In this document: positions 45,042 to 55,066 of the stretch, piece by piece | How the letters are laid out: every line of letters starts with the position of its first letter | Position numbering within the stretch: the stretch's first letter is position 1 | NCBI GenBank assembly: GCA_964503885.1 | Contig: CAZDCD010000024.1 | Coordinates: forward strand, 1-64,000 | Length of the DNA stretch: 64,000 nucleotides | Source: CAZDCD01 sp964503885 | Lineage (GTDB): Bacteria > Bacteroidota > Bacteroidia > Bacteroidales > UBA10428 | Direction of reading: 5' to 3' | Program-made: the position numbers and the translations under genes | Notes under the pieces: model-generated | Database searches by the model: none | Told to the model about the DNA's origin: nothing | What the model saw: only the letters and a program-made list of their open reading frames with translations

Positions 45042-46265
45042 TTATCTTGCATTGATCTCCGCGATCTTCACGATCGTCAGTACTGCTTTCTCCATCGACT
45101 GGATGGGAATAAATTCAAATTTGCTGTGGAAATTATGTCCTCCTGAAAAAATATTGGGACACGGCAACCCCATGAACGACAGTCTGGCTCCATCGGTCCC
45201 CCCTCTGATAGGAATTACTTTTGGTTTTATACCAAGCTCTTTCATTGCATTCATAGCCAGTTCCACTACATGAAAATTGGGTTCTATCTTTTCACGCATA
45301 TTGTAATACTGGTCAACCATGGTAAGCTTAACCGTCCTGGGCCCGAATTTGATGTTCAGGTGGTCCACTATTTTAATCATAAGGTCTTTTTTCCGGTTGA
45401 ACTTTTCTTTATCGTGGTCGCGGATAATATAATTGATCGTGGACTCTTCCACATTTCCCTGGATATCGGTGAGGTGATAAAATCCTTCATATCCTTCGGT
45501 ATGCTCCGGAGTCTGATGCCCGGGCAGCATACTGTTAAGCTCCATGGCTATGAGCATTGAATTTTTCATTTTGTTTTTCGCCGTTCCGGGATGGACATTG
45601 GAGCCCTGGATATGAATCCTGGCCCGTGCCGCATTGAAATTCTCATATTCTATTTCTCCGATGCCCCCGCCATCAACGGTATAGGCAAAATCGGCGCCGA
45701 ATTTTTCTATATCGAATTTATCTGCACCTCTGCCGATCTCTTCATCGGGGGTAAATGCCACATGCAATTTCCCGTGTTTTATTTCGGGATGGTGGACAAG
45801 GTATTCCATTGCCGTGACAATCTCGGCGACTCCTGCCTTATTATCGGCACCAAGCAGGGTCTGTCCATCGGTGGTTATGAGCGATTGCCCGATATAATTA
45901 TTCAGTGATGTGAATTCAACCGGCGATAACATGATATTTTTCTTCTGGTTAAGGACGATATTCTTCCCGTAATAGGTATCAATGATCTGCGGATTGACAT
46001 TCTCCCCGGTAAAATCCGGCGATGTGTCGAGGTGGGCGACAAATCCGATGGGCGATACTTTCTTTTTAGTGTTGGAAGGAAGAGTAGCCATCACATACCC
46101 GTTTGTATCAACCTGGGCTTCTTTAAGTCCTATTTCTTTAAGCTCCTTCACGATATTTTTTGCCAGTCCGGTCTGACCCGCAGTGGAAGGCATATCTTTG
46201 GAATTCTCGTTAGACTGTGTGTTAATCTTTACATACGACAGAAAACGTTCAACCAGCTTTTCCAT
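45042..46265 (-). CDS. pepT: Peptidase T (tripeptide aminopeptidase)
   Basis: M20-family dizinc aminotripeptidase that releases N-terminal residues from tripeptides in the cytoplasm. 407 residues with metal and catalytic motifs HLDTSPDF (His and Asp, near 82), GADNKAGVAEI (near 138), EEIGRGAD (near 174), and the C-terminal GTDGARLSFMG and GGHNFHSKFE. Length is normal. Single gene convergent with the PAP2 gene. Confidence 0.94.
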   Translation of the reverse strand: MEKLVERFLSYVKINTQSNENSKDMPSTAGQTGLAKNIVKELKEIGLKEAQVDTNGYVMATLPSNTKKKVSPIGFVAHLDTSPDFTGENVNPQIIDTYYGKNIVLNQKKNIMLSPVEFTSLNNYIGQSLITTDGQTLLGADNKAGVAEIVTAMEYLVHHPEIKHGKLHVAFTPDEEIGRGADKFDIEKFGADFAYTVDGGGIGEIEYENFNAARARIHIQGSNVHPGTAKNKMKNSMLIAMELNSMLPGHQTPEHTEGYEGFYHLTDIQGNVEESTINYIIRDHDKEKFNRKKDLMIKIVDHLNIKFGPRTVKLTMVDQYYNMREKIEPNFHVVELAMNAMKELGIKPKVIPIRGGTDGARLSFMGLPCPNIFSGGHNFHSKFEFIPIQSMEKAVLTIVKIAEINAR

Positions 46266-46430
46266 AAAATGAATGATAAATAATGAATGAGTTAAAATAG
46301 TAATTTTTTTGTTAAGATCTGTTCACCATATTTTCAACATCTGAAGTTTATTTTTCTCAGCACCGCAATTTATTACAGGAAACCGGGGCAAATTACTAAA
46401 TTTAACAACTTATTGATATGCGGCTGTCCC

Positions 46431-47414
46431 GTGAAATGCATCCTTGGTAAAAATACCGATCCCTATTTTAATCTTGCTGCGGAAGAATACCTTTTAAAAA
46501 ATTTCCGGGACGAATTCTTTATGGTATGGCAGAGCAAACCGGCGATAATTTTAGGAAAACATCAGAATGCCCATGCCGAAATAAATCATGGATTTGTTAA
46601 TAAAAACAATATACGCATTGCACGGCGTCTTACGGGTGGCGGTACCGTATACCATGATGAAGGTAACCTCAATTTTGTATTTATACGGAACGGCGAACCC
46701 GGCAAACTGGCCGATTTTAAAAAATTCGTCGCACCTGTGATCGGATGCCTTGGAAAATCGGGTATTCAGGCCACCCTGGGAAATAAAAATGAACTATTGG
46801 TGAAGAATAAAAAAATCTCCGGTAATGCTGAGCATATTTACAAAGACCGGGTACTTCACCATGGTACACTGCTTTACCATTCAAATCTTGATATGTTGAA
46901 AAACGCCCTTACGCCGTCACAGGGGAAATATTCCGATAAGGCAATACAGTCGAACAGGGCAACAGTAACCAATATTTCAGATTATCTCAGAACTGATATG
47001 CCTGTTGATAAATTTATTGAGTGGTTTTTCGACTGTATAGCCAGGCAGTTCCAGGATGCTTCCGGTTACGATCTCACCGGTAGCGACATCAGGAAAATCA
47101 CTGATCTCAGGAATGAAAAATACGCTGCCTGGGAATGGATTTACGGGTACTCACCCCGGTACGTATTTACAAATTCAAAGACAATATCAAACAGGTTACT
47201 TGAAATTGAGCTTGAGGTCGGCCACGGGATCATTGAAAAGGCCGGGATCGGTGGCACACTTTTTACGAAAGATGAAAACCGACTGTTTTCGGCTTCCCTT
47301 GCCGGAATCAGGCATGAAGAGTCCGAAATTGCAGGATGCCTGTTTAAAATCAAGCCGGATACTGAATCTACGGCAGTGAGATACAGGAACGATATAGTAT
47401 CCTGCTTTTTCTGA
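46431..47414 (+). CDS. lplA: Lipoate-protein ligase
   Basis: Attaches free lipoate to E2 and GcvH proteins after activation with ATP. About 327 residues with DPYFNLAAEEYLL near the start, the lipoate-binding ARRLTGGGTVYHDEGNLNF (RRxxGGGxVxHD), and KKISGNAEHIYKDRVLHHGTLL, then the C-terminal accessory domain, so it is the full LplA type. The GTG at 46431 is preferred; a TTG at 46413 adds six residues and cannot be ruled out. Confidence 0.88.
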   Translation: MKCILGKNTDPYFNLAAEEYLLKNFRDEFFMVWQSKPAIILGKHQNAHAEINHGFVNKNNIRIARRLTGGGTVYHDEGNLNFVFIRNGEPGKLADFKKFVAPVIGCLGKSGIQATLGNKNELLVKNKKISGNAEHIYKDRVLHHGTLLYHSNLDMLKNALTPSQGKYSDKAIQSNRATVTNISDYLRTDMPVDKFIEWFFDCIARQFQDASGYDLTGSDIRKITDLRNEKYAAWEWIYGYSPRYVFTNSKTISNRLLEIELEVGHGIIEKAGIGGTLFTKDENRLFSASLAGIRHEESEIAGCLFKIKPDTESTAVRYRNDIVSCFF

Positions 47415-47444
47415 TCGTCTTTCTGGTGTTTTCAGAAAAACGAT
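47414..47444. terminator. Hairpin between convergent lplA and 47467-48036
   Basis: ATCGT-c-TTTCTG (47414-47425), loop gtgtttt, CAGAAA-a-ACGAT (47433-47444): 11 of 12 positions paired, overlapping the lplA stop. Fits a bidirectional terminator, read toward both genes. Confidence 0.62.
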
Positions 47445-47466
47445 ATGAACGATTGGCGATCCCTGA

Positions 47467-48036
47467 CTAAGGATTCTGCACGGTATCGGGATTCTCTTCC
47501 GGCGGATCATATCCGTATGCGATACCTTTAATCAGATAGCCCTGATTTTCGCCATAGCCTCCTCTGAGTTCCTTATATGTAACAAGGATAACGCTTCCTC
47601 TCAGGTTCGCCGCTTTTTTCTGGAGTTTTATGATCGCCCCTTTCTTTGCAGCCTTAGAGCTTCTGGTATTTGGGGGGGAAGTAGCTTCAATTTCACCCAG
47701 CATATACAGATTCACCACATCTTTTTTGTTTTCAGTCAGCCAGACGGCTTCCCAGGCATTTTCGGGGATATCAATATAAGCCGGAGGGTTCAGGACTTCA
47801 TTCTTGCCGTTCTTATAGATGATCTTGTAAACATCTTTCCGTTCGATAGTATATACCTCGCTGTTGCCCGGGTAAACAAAGCTCACGTATGAGGGTGTAA
47901 CAGTGGTGACGTTTACGGGCATCACGAGTTTGTTGATCTTAATTATTGTATCTGTTGGTTCTTTTACGTGCCTGGTTTGAGCGAACAAACCCATACAAAT
48001 AATTGAGACCGCAATACCTACAATAATTCTTTTCAT
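47467..48036 (-). CDS. Exported protein of unknown function
   Basis: 189 residues, with a signal peptide (MKRIIVGIAVSIICMGLFAQ) and a mostly beta-rich mature part (VYTIERKDVYKIIYKNGKNEVL resembles the short DUF4369/SHOCT-like beta hairpins seen in Bacteroidota exported proteins, but no family is certain). The second part (SSKAAKKGAIIKLQKKAANLRGSVILVTYKE) is basic and could be a YbjQ-like or heavy-metal-binding-like fold; not shown. Start at ATG 48036 over a GTG at 48039. Confidence 0.65.
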   Translation of the reverse strand: MKRIIVGIAVSIICMGLFAQTRHVKEPTDTIIKINKLVMPVNVTTVTPSYVSFVYPGNSEVYTIERKDVYKIIYKNGKNEVLNPPAYIDIPENAWEAVWLTENKKDVVNLYMLGEIEATSPPNTRSSKAAKKGAIIKLQKKAANLRGSVILVTYKELRGGYGENQGYLIKGIAYGYDPPEENPDTVQNP

Positions 48037-48133
48037 CACGCCAGTATTTTTAATTTATCGTCAAATTCAGTATCATATACGATAGGATCACTCTTAGGTT
48101 TACCAAATTCGCTATTTTTTAAGTGCAGATTTT

Positions 48134-48475
48134 TTAACTTTCGTTTCCTGTTGATAAAAAGTACAACGATAAAGATGCGGGCAAAAGGTATGCCAAAATT
48201 GCGTTGTTGAGAAAGCCCGGAAAATAAACGATCAGGCTGTAAACCGAGAGGATAAAAATAATCAGTGAAGAAATCACGGTAAGCGACGATCTTGATAAAA
48301 ATCCGCCGATGAACAACAGGGACGCAAAAACAATATAGACTGCAGCTAAATAGAAATTTACCGCATGTAGATTGAAATTTTTAAATTCGGTAAAATAGTA
48401 AAAAAACAGCATTGCTGTTAGGCTGATCCTGAGAAGCCATCTTGCAATCGGAACATAGGTTTTAAAGGGTTTCAT
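48134..48475 (-). CDS. Small DoxX-like membrane protein
   Basis: 113 residues with four hydrophobic segments (ARWLLRISLTAMLFFYYF; AVNFYLAAVYIVFASLLFIG; LTVISSLIIFILSVYSLIVY; AILAYLLPASLSLYFL). The four-helix pattern resembles DoxX/DUF417-type proteins. No charged motif suggests activity. ATG at 48475 (MKPFKTYVPIARW) is preferred to a longer start at 48520. Confidence 0.6.
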   Translation of the reverse strand: MKPFKTYVPIARWLLRISLTAMLFFYYFTEFKNFNLHAVNFYLAAVYIVFASLLFIGGFLSRSSLTVISSLIIFILSVYSLIVYFPGFLNNAILAYLLPASLSLYFLSTGNES

Positions 48476-48857
48476 ACAAATTCGGATTAGTGGTTTATAA
48501 TTTTTTGCTTCATTATCCAATCAATCTGAATAAAAAGCCTTTCTGATTTTAGTGAATCGAAGCGATTCCTGGTCTTTCTGGCAAATAGCTCATTAAATGG
48601 TTTCCACAAAGCCACAAACCAGCCTGTAAGGCCGAAAGGATCACAAAGAATACACTAAAAATCACAAAAAAGATTAAATGAAATTCAAAACAACTTCTAA
48701 GGTATGAAAAAATACACGTTGCTAAGTAAGCAGGCCCGGTAATTTTGTCAACAATTCAGTTCACAAACAGCCTGTTTTATGTAAAACCCAACATCTAATG
48801 AATAAGAAGTTTACCTAGGGAGAAACTCCGTAACAGGCAAGCAGTATTGGATGCATG
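48476..48857. other. 382-base region without a gene
   Basis: No credible ORF. It includes a ccacaaagccacaaa...cacaaagaatacactaaaaatcac tract (about 48605-48670), which looks like a degraded copy of the cacaaag/cactaaa intergenic repeats widespread in Bacteroidota. No tRNA-like or riboswitch-like structure noticed. Confidence 0.5.
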
Positions 48858-51089
48858 TTACGTTTGTGTGAATATTTTCAGGTAATCGATCATAAGGGGA
48901 ATATCAAATTCCCGTATACCCTTCTTAAGCAGGTATTTTTTGTCGGCAGAAAATTCATTCTCGAACCATGCATAATCATAGGATGATTTTTCAAGCGACA
49001 ACCTGTAGCTGTTTATGGCTTCTTTTCTGTTCCCGGAGCACCACTGCATATGGCCAAGATTCAGGTAATCGTGATTATTGGGTTCTTTGTTCACAATCCT
49101 TTCCTGGTATTTCAACGCATTTTCCAGGTTACCGGTAATAAATGAACACCATGCTATCGGGCGCTGGATTTTATGATTATCCGGCGCAAGGTATTCTACC
49201 TTAAAAAAGTACTTTAGTGCATTTTTGTAATTTTCCATTTCCATATATGTCTGTCCCAGATAGACCTGAATCTGAAGGTTTTCCGGTTCTATCTTCTCAA
49301 TAGCCAGGTAATATTCTACGGCTTTCTTATACTCCCTGATCTTTCTGTAACAAAATGCGATCTTATTCAGGATCCACACCTTATTTTTTTCCAGCAATTC
49401 GGCTTTATGATAATATTCAAGTGCCTTATGAAGATCCCCGGTCTGCTGAAAACAGTAAGCGATTTTTTCGTAGAGTTCGTAATTGTTATCTTTTAATACA
49501 CAGTCAAGAAACAGGTCAAGAGCTTCACGAAAATAGTTTTTTTCAAAAAAGAACTCACCGATATTGCGTAAGATATTGTGGTCGTCGACCAGAACACGGA
49601 AAAACCCGGAATTGTAAATGTCGAACGGCAGTTCAAAAATGTCCGTAAATTCGTTTTTCAGCGGATATAATTTATGGAACCGGTAAAGATCCTGGAGGTA
49701 TTGTGTAAAAACTGATTTATTCCTTGCCTTGGTATCAAGCATCTTGTCTTCCTCTGCCATTTCGTTCATTGCTTTCAGTTCCATGCTGAACAATTCGGTC
49801 ATCATCGATTTTTGGGCATCAGGCAGGTGTTTCACATTCATGCAGAATGAATATTTATCTGAATTGCACAGAAACGACGATCTTTCAAGTCCTTCGGCAA
49901 ACTGTTCAATGTCAAGATCGTCCTTCAGATTTTGAAGGGCATCGGCAACCACCTCATTTTCCCTGTAAAAAGGCATAAACCAGTTGCTGATCTCATCGAA
50001 AAAGTCAAACCTTTTCAGCAAGGCAAATGCGCTTAAAAATACATCGGAACCTTCAAGCTGCAGGTTTGAAAATTCCTCAAATTTATTGTAGATATCCGGT
50101 GAATCTTTGAAGAAATTCTCCCATTCTGGATTTTTTTCCTCCATGGTTTTTTTTGAAAAAATATTGTCCAGATCAAGTTTTTCCTCGAGCTGTGATTTTA
50201 TTTTCAGCACTTCGGGCAATATTTCATCCCTGATCTTTTGGGTGATCTTTTCCGTTTCCTTCGCCCTTATAAATTGAACAATAATCATTTCAAGGTAACC
50301 AACCAGATCTTTATTGCCCTGCATGGCTTTAAGCCTGGCCAGTATCTCAGGATAATATACCAGACGCTGGTCATTCTCTTTCAGAGCAAGCAGTAATCCT
50401 GTTAGTGCCCTCTGCCATACCTGGTCTTCCCCGGCTTCATAAAAGTCGAGAAGAAGCATGATTTTCTGGCTGTCGAAATGCCTGAATACCGAAAGGGTAA
50501 GGGCGCTTACGAGTATTGATTTGTCATACCACGGAATTGAACGGTTGCTGCCTATTTTGCGTACAAGTTCAATCTCCGCCTCTTTAAATTTATCGGTAAG
50601 CCAGATCAGTTTAAAGATGTTCAGCAGGCTTGTTCTGTAATCTTCAGTCCTGTTTTCTGCTGATTTTACTTTACCTCTGACCGACTGCAATATCTGATTA
50701 ATTTCCCTTTCAAACTCAAGGTTTTCCATGAGTTCGTCGGTGTCGCCCCGTGAAATATGCATCGTCCTGTCAATTTCCTGTTTTATTCCCGAAAAGCTCA
50801 GCATCCGGTAATTGGCAATAATATCCTCACGAATATCATCGGCAAGCTCAAGAAGCGATTTCACAAGCCTCCCGTAAACCTTTATCTTTTCCGGGTCGTC
50901 AGATAATTCAAAGGAATATTTTAGCAGGTTATAATAGGTCTGAAAATTATTGTCAAGTTGAACGACTCTATCATTATTCCGGCAATGTTGCACCAGTTCT
51001 TTCAGCAGATCAAATGCTTCCTTCAGCTGCTTCTTTTCGATAAAACCAAGAAAGGTAGTATATTTCTCCGATAATTCGTTATAATTCAT
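48858..51089 (-). CDS. Tetratricopeptide-repeat protein
   Basis: 743 residues, no signal peptide, so cytosolic. Highly charged and helical; the C-terminal third (about 525-705) has five or six TPRs (NYFREALDLFLDCVLKDN, GDLHKALEYYHKAELLE, REYKKAVEYYLAIEKIEP, ENYKNALKYFFKVEYLAPD, GNLENALKYQERIVNKEP, NRKEAINSYRLSLEK). The N-terminal two thirds has no recognised fold. It lies 40 bases downstream of the SiaC-like gene on the same strand, so probably part of the same signalling unit with the PP2C phosphatase across the divergent promoter region. Confidence 0.8.
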   Translation of the reverse strand: MNYNELSEKYTTFLGFIEKKQLKEAFDLLKELVQHCRNNDRVVQLDNNFQTYYNLLKYSFELSDDPEKIKVYGRLVKSLLELADDIREDIIANYRMLSFSGIKQEIDRTMHISRGDTDELMENLEFEREINQILQSVRGKVKSAENRTEDYRTSLLNIFKLIWLTDKFKEAEIELVRKIGSNRSIPWYDKSILVSALTLSVFRHFDSQKIMLLLDFYEAGEDQVWQRALTGLLLALKENDQRLVYYPEILARLKAMQGNKDLVGYLEMIIVQFIRAKETEKITQKIRDEILPEVLKIKSQLEEKLDLDNIFSKKTMEEKNPEWENFFKDSPDIYNKFEEFSNLQLEGSDVFLSAFALLKRFDFFDEISNWFMPFYRENEVVADALQNLKDDLDIEQFAEGLERSSFLCNSDKYSFCMNVKHLPDAQKSMMTELFSMELKAMNEMAEEDKMLDTKARNKSVFTQYLQDLYRFHKLYPLKNEFTDIFELPFDIYNSGFFRVLVDDHNILRNIGEFFFEKNYFREALDLFLDCVLKDNNYELYEKIAYCFQQTGDLHKALEYYHKAELLEKNKVWILNKIAFCYRKIREYKKAVEYYLAIEKIEPENLQIQVYLGQTYMEMENYKNALKYFFKVEYLAPDNHKIQRPIAWCSFITGNLENALKYQERIVNKEPNNHDYLNLGHMQWCSGNRKEAINSYRLSLEKSSYDYAWFENEFSADKKYLLKKGIREFDIPLMIDYLKIFTQT

Positions 51090-51129
51090 GTCTTTACAAA
51101 AATAATCCGGTCAAACTTTCCTTAACTGG

Positions 51130-51522
51130 TCAATTTAACCCATCCTGTTTAGCTGCAATGAGTTTGAAAGAAATATTGCAACTGGAGGCAAAATCCTCGC
51201 CCATCTCCTTCATTTCCATATCACCATGGTCGTAAAACCAGGACACCCTGACCTTCAGCCCTTTATCAAGGATTTGTTCAAGCACAGAAATGATGGTATG
51301 CACCATTTTCGTGGAACTGCTGTTCAGGTACTCAAATTTAAGTTTCAGATCGGTTTCATGATTAGGATTCCTGCAATACTTCGTCAGCCAGTCCAGAACC
51401 GGCCGGTAAAACTCAAAGATATTTGCCGGCAATGATGCACCATATATTTCAAATATATTGCCTGTTTTATCGAGGCATATGTAAGGAGTATCTGCAGTAC
51501 CTTCAATAACCAATGGTTTCAT
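51130..51522 (-). CDS. siaC: SiaC-family regulatory phosphoprotein (DUF1987)
   Basis: 130 residues matching the DUF1987/SiaC family: start MKPLVIEGTADTPYICLD, FEIYGASLPANIFEFYRPVL, and LKFEYLNSSSTK with a Ser/Thr cluster (68-71) at the position of the regulatory phosphosite. In Pseudomonas SiaC is phosphorylated by SiaB and dephosphorylated by the PP2C phosphatase SiaA and, unphosphorylated, activates a diguanylate cyclase. Here a SpoIIE/PP2C phosphatase (51780-54347) is divergent, but no kinase or cyclase is nearby. Partner and output are therefore inferred. Confidence 0.85.
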   Translation of the reverse strand: MKPLVIEGTADTPYICLDKTGNIFEIYGASLPANIFEFYRPVLDWLTKYCRNPNHETDLKLKFEYLNSSSTKMVHTIISVLEQILDKGLKVRVSWFYDHGDMEMKEMGEDFASSCNISFKLIAAKQDGLN

Positions 51523-51779
51523 AATGCAATTTTTTCCAGGAATTACCGAAAAGGTTTATCTCCATAAAAGTAATAAAAAGTGATGGATTATTACCATGAA
51601 TTCCATATTCGATTGCAGAAATTCCTTTTAGCATGCCGTGTATTTCAGGAAAAAAGAATAACGGGCCAAACTCATTGTTTCTACTTGATAAAACAACATT
51701 TTTTGTTGAAAGTTTATTGAATATTTTATGTTAACTTTAGTATTAATTGGTATATTTTTACCCAGATAAAGTAAAAAAA

Positions 51780-54347
51780 ATGAGAAGGATATTTTGGTTG
51801 CTTATAGCAGGATTCGGGGTTATCCATTCAGTTTATCCGGCATCAGATGCACCAGAAGCCGGCATCTATTCAATATCTGGTTCCGCCAAGACCTCCCTCA
51901 ATTGTTTTGTTCGATCGTTTTCAATTCAACCGGGAGATAAAGCAAAAGAATTCCGGAAACATATTGCCGTTGGCGACAGTCTGATGGACCGTAAACAATA
52001 CCAGCTGGCTATGGCTGAATTTCAGAAAGCATCTGAACTCCTTCCATACGAAGAATATCCGCGGTTGCAAATGCAAAAAATCGAAGCCATACTGGGTGTC
52101 AGGCAGTTGGAGGAAGATAAGAAAAAGCAGGGTTCGACTGAAATACCGGTAACTACAGCTTTACAGGATACATCCAGGGCACCGGCTGTCCGGCAGGCCC
52201 TTAAACCAGCCATTGCTGCAGAGAAAAAAATCAACCGGGACAGCATCAGGACCGCTATCCTGAACAAGTATGAAACCACCTTGAAGAATATCGAATCACA
52301 GGAAAATCCAGAAGAAAAATCGGATGTGCTTACTACCATTGCCGGTGAATTGAAGGATGCGGGTGATCATGGCGAGGCCCTGAATTATTACGAAAAGTCA
52401 CTGTCCATCCAGGAAGAACAGGGAAACAAGGAAAAGGCAGCAGATATCCTGCAGGATATGGCTGATGTGTATGTCGATTCGGGCGCTTACACCAGTTCCA
52501 TCACATCCCTTGAAAAAGCCGTAAAACTGAAGAGCGAGACCGGCAACCAGGAAGGGGCATCGGATGTCCGGTCGAAGATCGGGAAAGTATACGAAACCAT
52601 TTACAATTATGATCAGGCGCTGAATAATTACGAAAAATCGGCAGAAACAAAAACCTTGATCAATGATAAGAAGGGATTGTCGAATGTCATGGACAATATC
52701 GGGAATATCTATTTTAAACAGCAGATTCTTGATAAATCTATCGATTCATATAAAAAAGCTGCAGAATTGAATGAGCGGCTTAATAATCCGGAGGAGCTTG
52801 GGTCGACTTATAACAAGATGGGGGTCGCATTTTATGAACTTGGTAACTACGACGAAGCTGAAACTTACTACCAGAGGTCATATGACCTCAAACAGAAGAC
52901 AGGGAATACAAAAGAAGCTTCCATGGCTCTGAACAACCTGGGTAATCTCAATTACAACCAGAACAAAATCAAAAAAGCCATCTCGTTCTACGAAGAATCG
53001 TTGTCGTTGAAAGAAAGCAGCAATTATACCTACGGGAAAGCTGTGAGCTATTACAACCTGGGCAATGCCTACAAGCAGATAAGTGCTGTTCCGCAGGCCG
53101 TAAAATATTTCGAAAACTGCCTTTCCCTGTCGGAACGGAACAATTTCGGGGAATTGCGCGCCAGGAGCCTGAAAGAACTTGCACTTCTCTACAGGAAACA
53201 GGGCGAAACCGAAAAGGCTGCGGCATATGAGACACTGGTTAAAAGGAGTGATTTCAAAGACGTTGACATAGGTGCACAACTTTCTGAAAGTGTGATCATG
53301 GGTGAAGCTGACGAAAGCCAGAAGCTCATCTCTTTTCTTACAGAAGAGGTTCTGAAGCAGAAGGAAATAGCTGAGCGGGAAGCCAGCGAGCGTGCCCGCG
53401 AAAACCAGATCAACAGCCAACGGTTGCGGTTAAAAAACGAACAGATCAAGAGGCAGCGGATTGTGCTGATCTCTATGATAGCTGTTATTGCGCTTGTGAT
53501 CGTTCTGCTCAGCTTGTTCTATTACCAGATGATCCAGAAAAAAAAGGCAAACAAGGCGCTCACTGAAAAAAACAACCTGATCTCAAAACAAGCCAAACTT
53601 ATTTATGATAATATCAAATCAGCCAGTGCCATACAGCGTGCTGCCATGCCGCCGGATTCGATGATGGAAACCGAACTTCCCCAGCATTTCATACTGAACA
53701 TGCCTAAAGATATTGTAAGCGGAGACTTCTACTGGATGGAAAAACGCGACGGAAGGCTGTTCGTTGCGGTTGCAGATTGCACGGGTCACGGGGTGCAGGG
53801 TGCAGTGGTGAGTATGCTCGGAATGGCCCTGCTGAATGAGATCGTAAATAAAAGTTATGATGCCCATTCCGGGGAAATCCTGAACCAGCTGAGTGCAAAA
53901 CTTAAGGAATCACTTCATGCCAGCGGTGATATAGCCGAAATTCGTGAAGGTATGGACATTGTGCTGTGCAGATTTAATAAGGACCTTACCGAGATTGAAT
54001 TTGCGGGTGCAAACAACCCGGTATACATTGTCAGGAATAACGACGTGCTGGAATTCAAAGGCGACAGGTCTCCTATCGGTTATTACAGCAAAGAAGTAGA
54101 TTTTACGAATAAGGCCATAAAACTGCAGAAAGGTGATTCCGTGTATATGTTCTCGGATGGCTATGCTGATCAGCTCAATGGTGAGAATTACAAAAAATTT
54201 CTCCCAAAAAGGTTCCGGGAGCTGCTCATTGAAATAGATGCGCTGAATATGGAAGAGCGGCGTGCTACCTTGCTGACCCAGTTCCATCAATGGAGAGGCA
54301 CATTTCAGCAGGTTGATGATGTTATGGTTATGTGCGTGAAAGTTTAA
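51780..54347 (+). CDS. TPR-transmembrane-PP2C (SpoIIE-type) phosphatase
   Basis: 855 residues. Signal-anchor or signal peptide (MRRIFWLLIAGFGVIHSVYP), helical linker, then about seven TPRs (about 180-490, e.g. GEALNYYEKSLSIQEEQGN, NYDEAETYYQRSYDLKQKTGN), presumably periplasmic; a membrane helix (about 560-583, VLISMIAVIALVIVLLSLFYY); a coiled coil; and a PP2C/SpoIIE domain (about 637-855) with GDFYWMEKRDGRLFVAVADCTGHGVQGA (Asp metal ligands), FSDGYADQLNG and VDDVMVM. Dephosphorylates a serine/threonine phosphoprotein, most likely the divergently encoded SiaC. ATG at 51780 preferred over a TTG at 51747. Confidence 0.87.
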   Translation: MRRIFWLLIAGFGVIHSVYPASDAPEAGIYSISGSAKTSLNCFVRSFSIQPGDKAKEFRKHIAVGDSLMDRKQYQLAMAEFQKASELLPYEEYPRLQMQKIEAILGVRQLEEDKKKQGSTEIPVTTALQDTSRAPAVRQALKPAIAAEKKINRDSIRTAILNKYETTLKNIESQENPEEKSDVLTTIAGELKDAGDHGEALNYYEKSLSIQEEQGNKEKAADILQDMADVYVDSGAYTSSITSLEKAVKLKSETGNQEGASDVRSKIGKVYETIYNYDQALNNYEKSAETKTLINDKKGLSNVMDNIGNIYFKQQILDKSIDSYKKAAELNERLNNPEELGSTYNKMGVAFYELGNYDEAETYYQRSYDLKQKTGNTKEASMALNNLGNLNYNQNKIKKAISFYEESLSLKESSNYTYGKAVSYYNLGNAYKQISAVPQAVKYFENCLSLSERNNFGELRARSLKELALLYRKQGETEKAAAYETLVKRSDFKDVDIGAQLSESVIMGEADESQKLISFLTEEVLKQKEIAEREASERARENQINSQRLRLKNEQIKRQRIVLISMIAVIALVIVLLSLFYYQMIQKKKANKALTEKNNLISKQAKLIYDNIKSASAIQRAAMPPDSMMETELPQHFILNMPKDIVSGDFYWMEKRDGRLFVAVADCTGHGVQGAVVSMLGMALLNEIVNKSYDAHSGEILNQLSAKLKESLHASGDIAEIREGMDIVLCRFNKDLTEIEFAGANNPVYIVRNNDVLEFKGDRSPIGYYSKEVDFTNKAIKLQKGDSVYMFSDGYADQLNGENYKKFLPKRFRELLIEIDALNMEERRATLLTQFHQWRGTFQQVDDVMVMCVKV

Positions 54348-54356
54348 CCCGTAACA

Positions 54357-55043
54357 TCAGTGATCATTACCAGCAAAATCACCCAGATCAAATAATTTTA
54401 CTTCGAAATTTTTCTCGAGGATCAATCTTGGAAGGTCAACGATATCAAGCACACTGTTATCGATAATGGCTGAATCGGACGTTGCAATGATCCCTTCGCG
54501 GTATCCGGTGATCAGGTGATCGGCAGATTTAACCATTTCAACCTCACCATGAATGCCATAATCCGCAAGCCTGGAGCTCAGCAAAGCCTGATGCCTTGTG
54601 CTGTGCGATACCGGGGAATCGATTAAGAGCAGTACAGCCGACGGAATGTTTTCCCTGAGATAACTATACAGTAAATCAACACTGTTCAGAAACAGGTTCT
54701 CATCCCTGAGTTTTCCGTGGAGCGAGCCGGCGTCGCGAACAATGCCATCGTTGCCGATAAAGACTGTCCGACCAAGATAATAATTAAGAATGGTAAATAA
54801 TACATTATATCCGTCGATGATCAGCAGTACATCCCTGATGTTTTTAACGAGACGCTTCCTCCTGGATTCTGCAAGGGCATCACTCGTAACACCCCGGTAG
54901 AGGATTGTCCGCTGATCCCTGCTTAAGCGGTACCTGTCACCCGAAAGCTTTAATGTACCCCGTTCGGGATAATGGCGGTTGATCAGGTAGTAATAATCCT
55001 TCAAGGCACTGAAAAAATCATCCGAAAACAGAACATCAGCCAT
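54357..55043 (-). CDS. DUF434/DUF5616 protein
   Basis: 228 residues of a conserved family with two uncharacterised domains. The N-terminal part (DFFSALKDYYYLINRHYPERGTLKL, LSRDQRTILYRG) is DUF434-like; the second (VLLIIDGYNVLFTILNYYLGR, DGIVRDAGSLHGKLRD, LLLIDSPVSHS, SDSAIID) is a PIN/NYN-like alpha/beta fold with conserved Asp residues, suggesting nuclease-like metal binding, which is an inference. It is last in a three-gene minus-strand run with an ATP-grasp gene 23 bases upstream. Function unknown. Confidence 0.78.
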   Translation of the reverse strand: MADVLFSDDFFSALKDYYYLINRHYPERGTLKLSGDRYRLSRDQRTILYRGVTSDALAESRRKRLVKNIRDVLLIIDGYNVLFTILNYYLGRTVFIGNDGIVRDAGSLHGKLRDENLFLNSVDLLYSYLRENIPSAVLLLIDSPVSHSTRHQALLSSRLADYGIHGEVEMVKSADHLITGYREGIIATSDSAIIDNSVLDIVDLPRLILEKNFEVKLFDLGDFAGNDH

Positions 55044-55066
55044 TTATTAATTGCATGTTACAGGTT

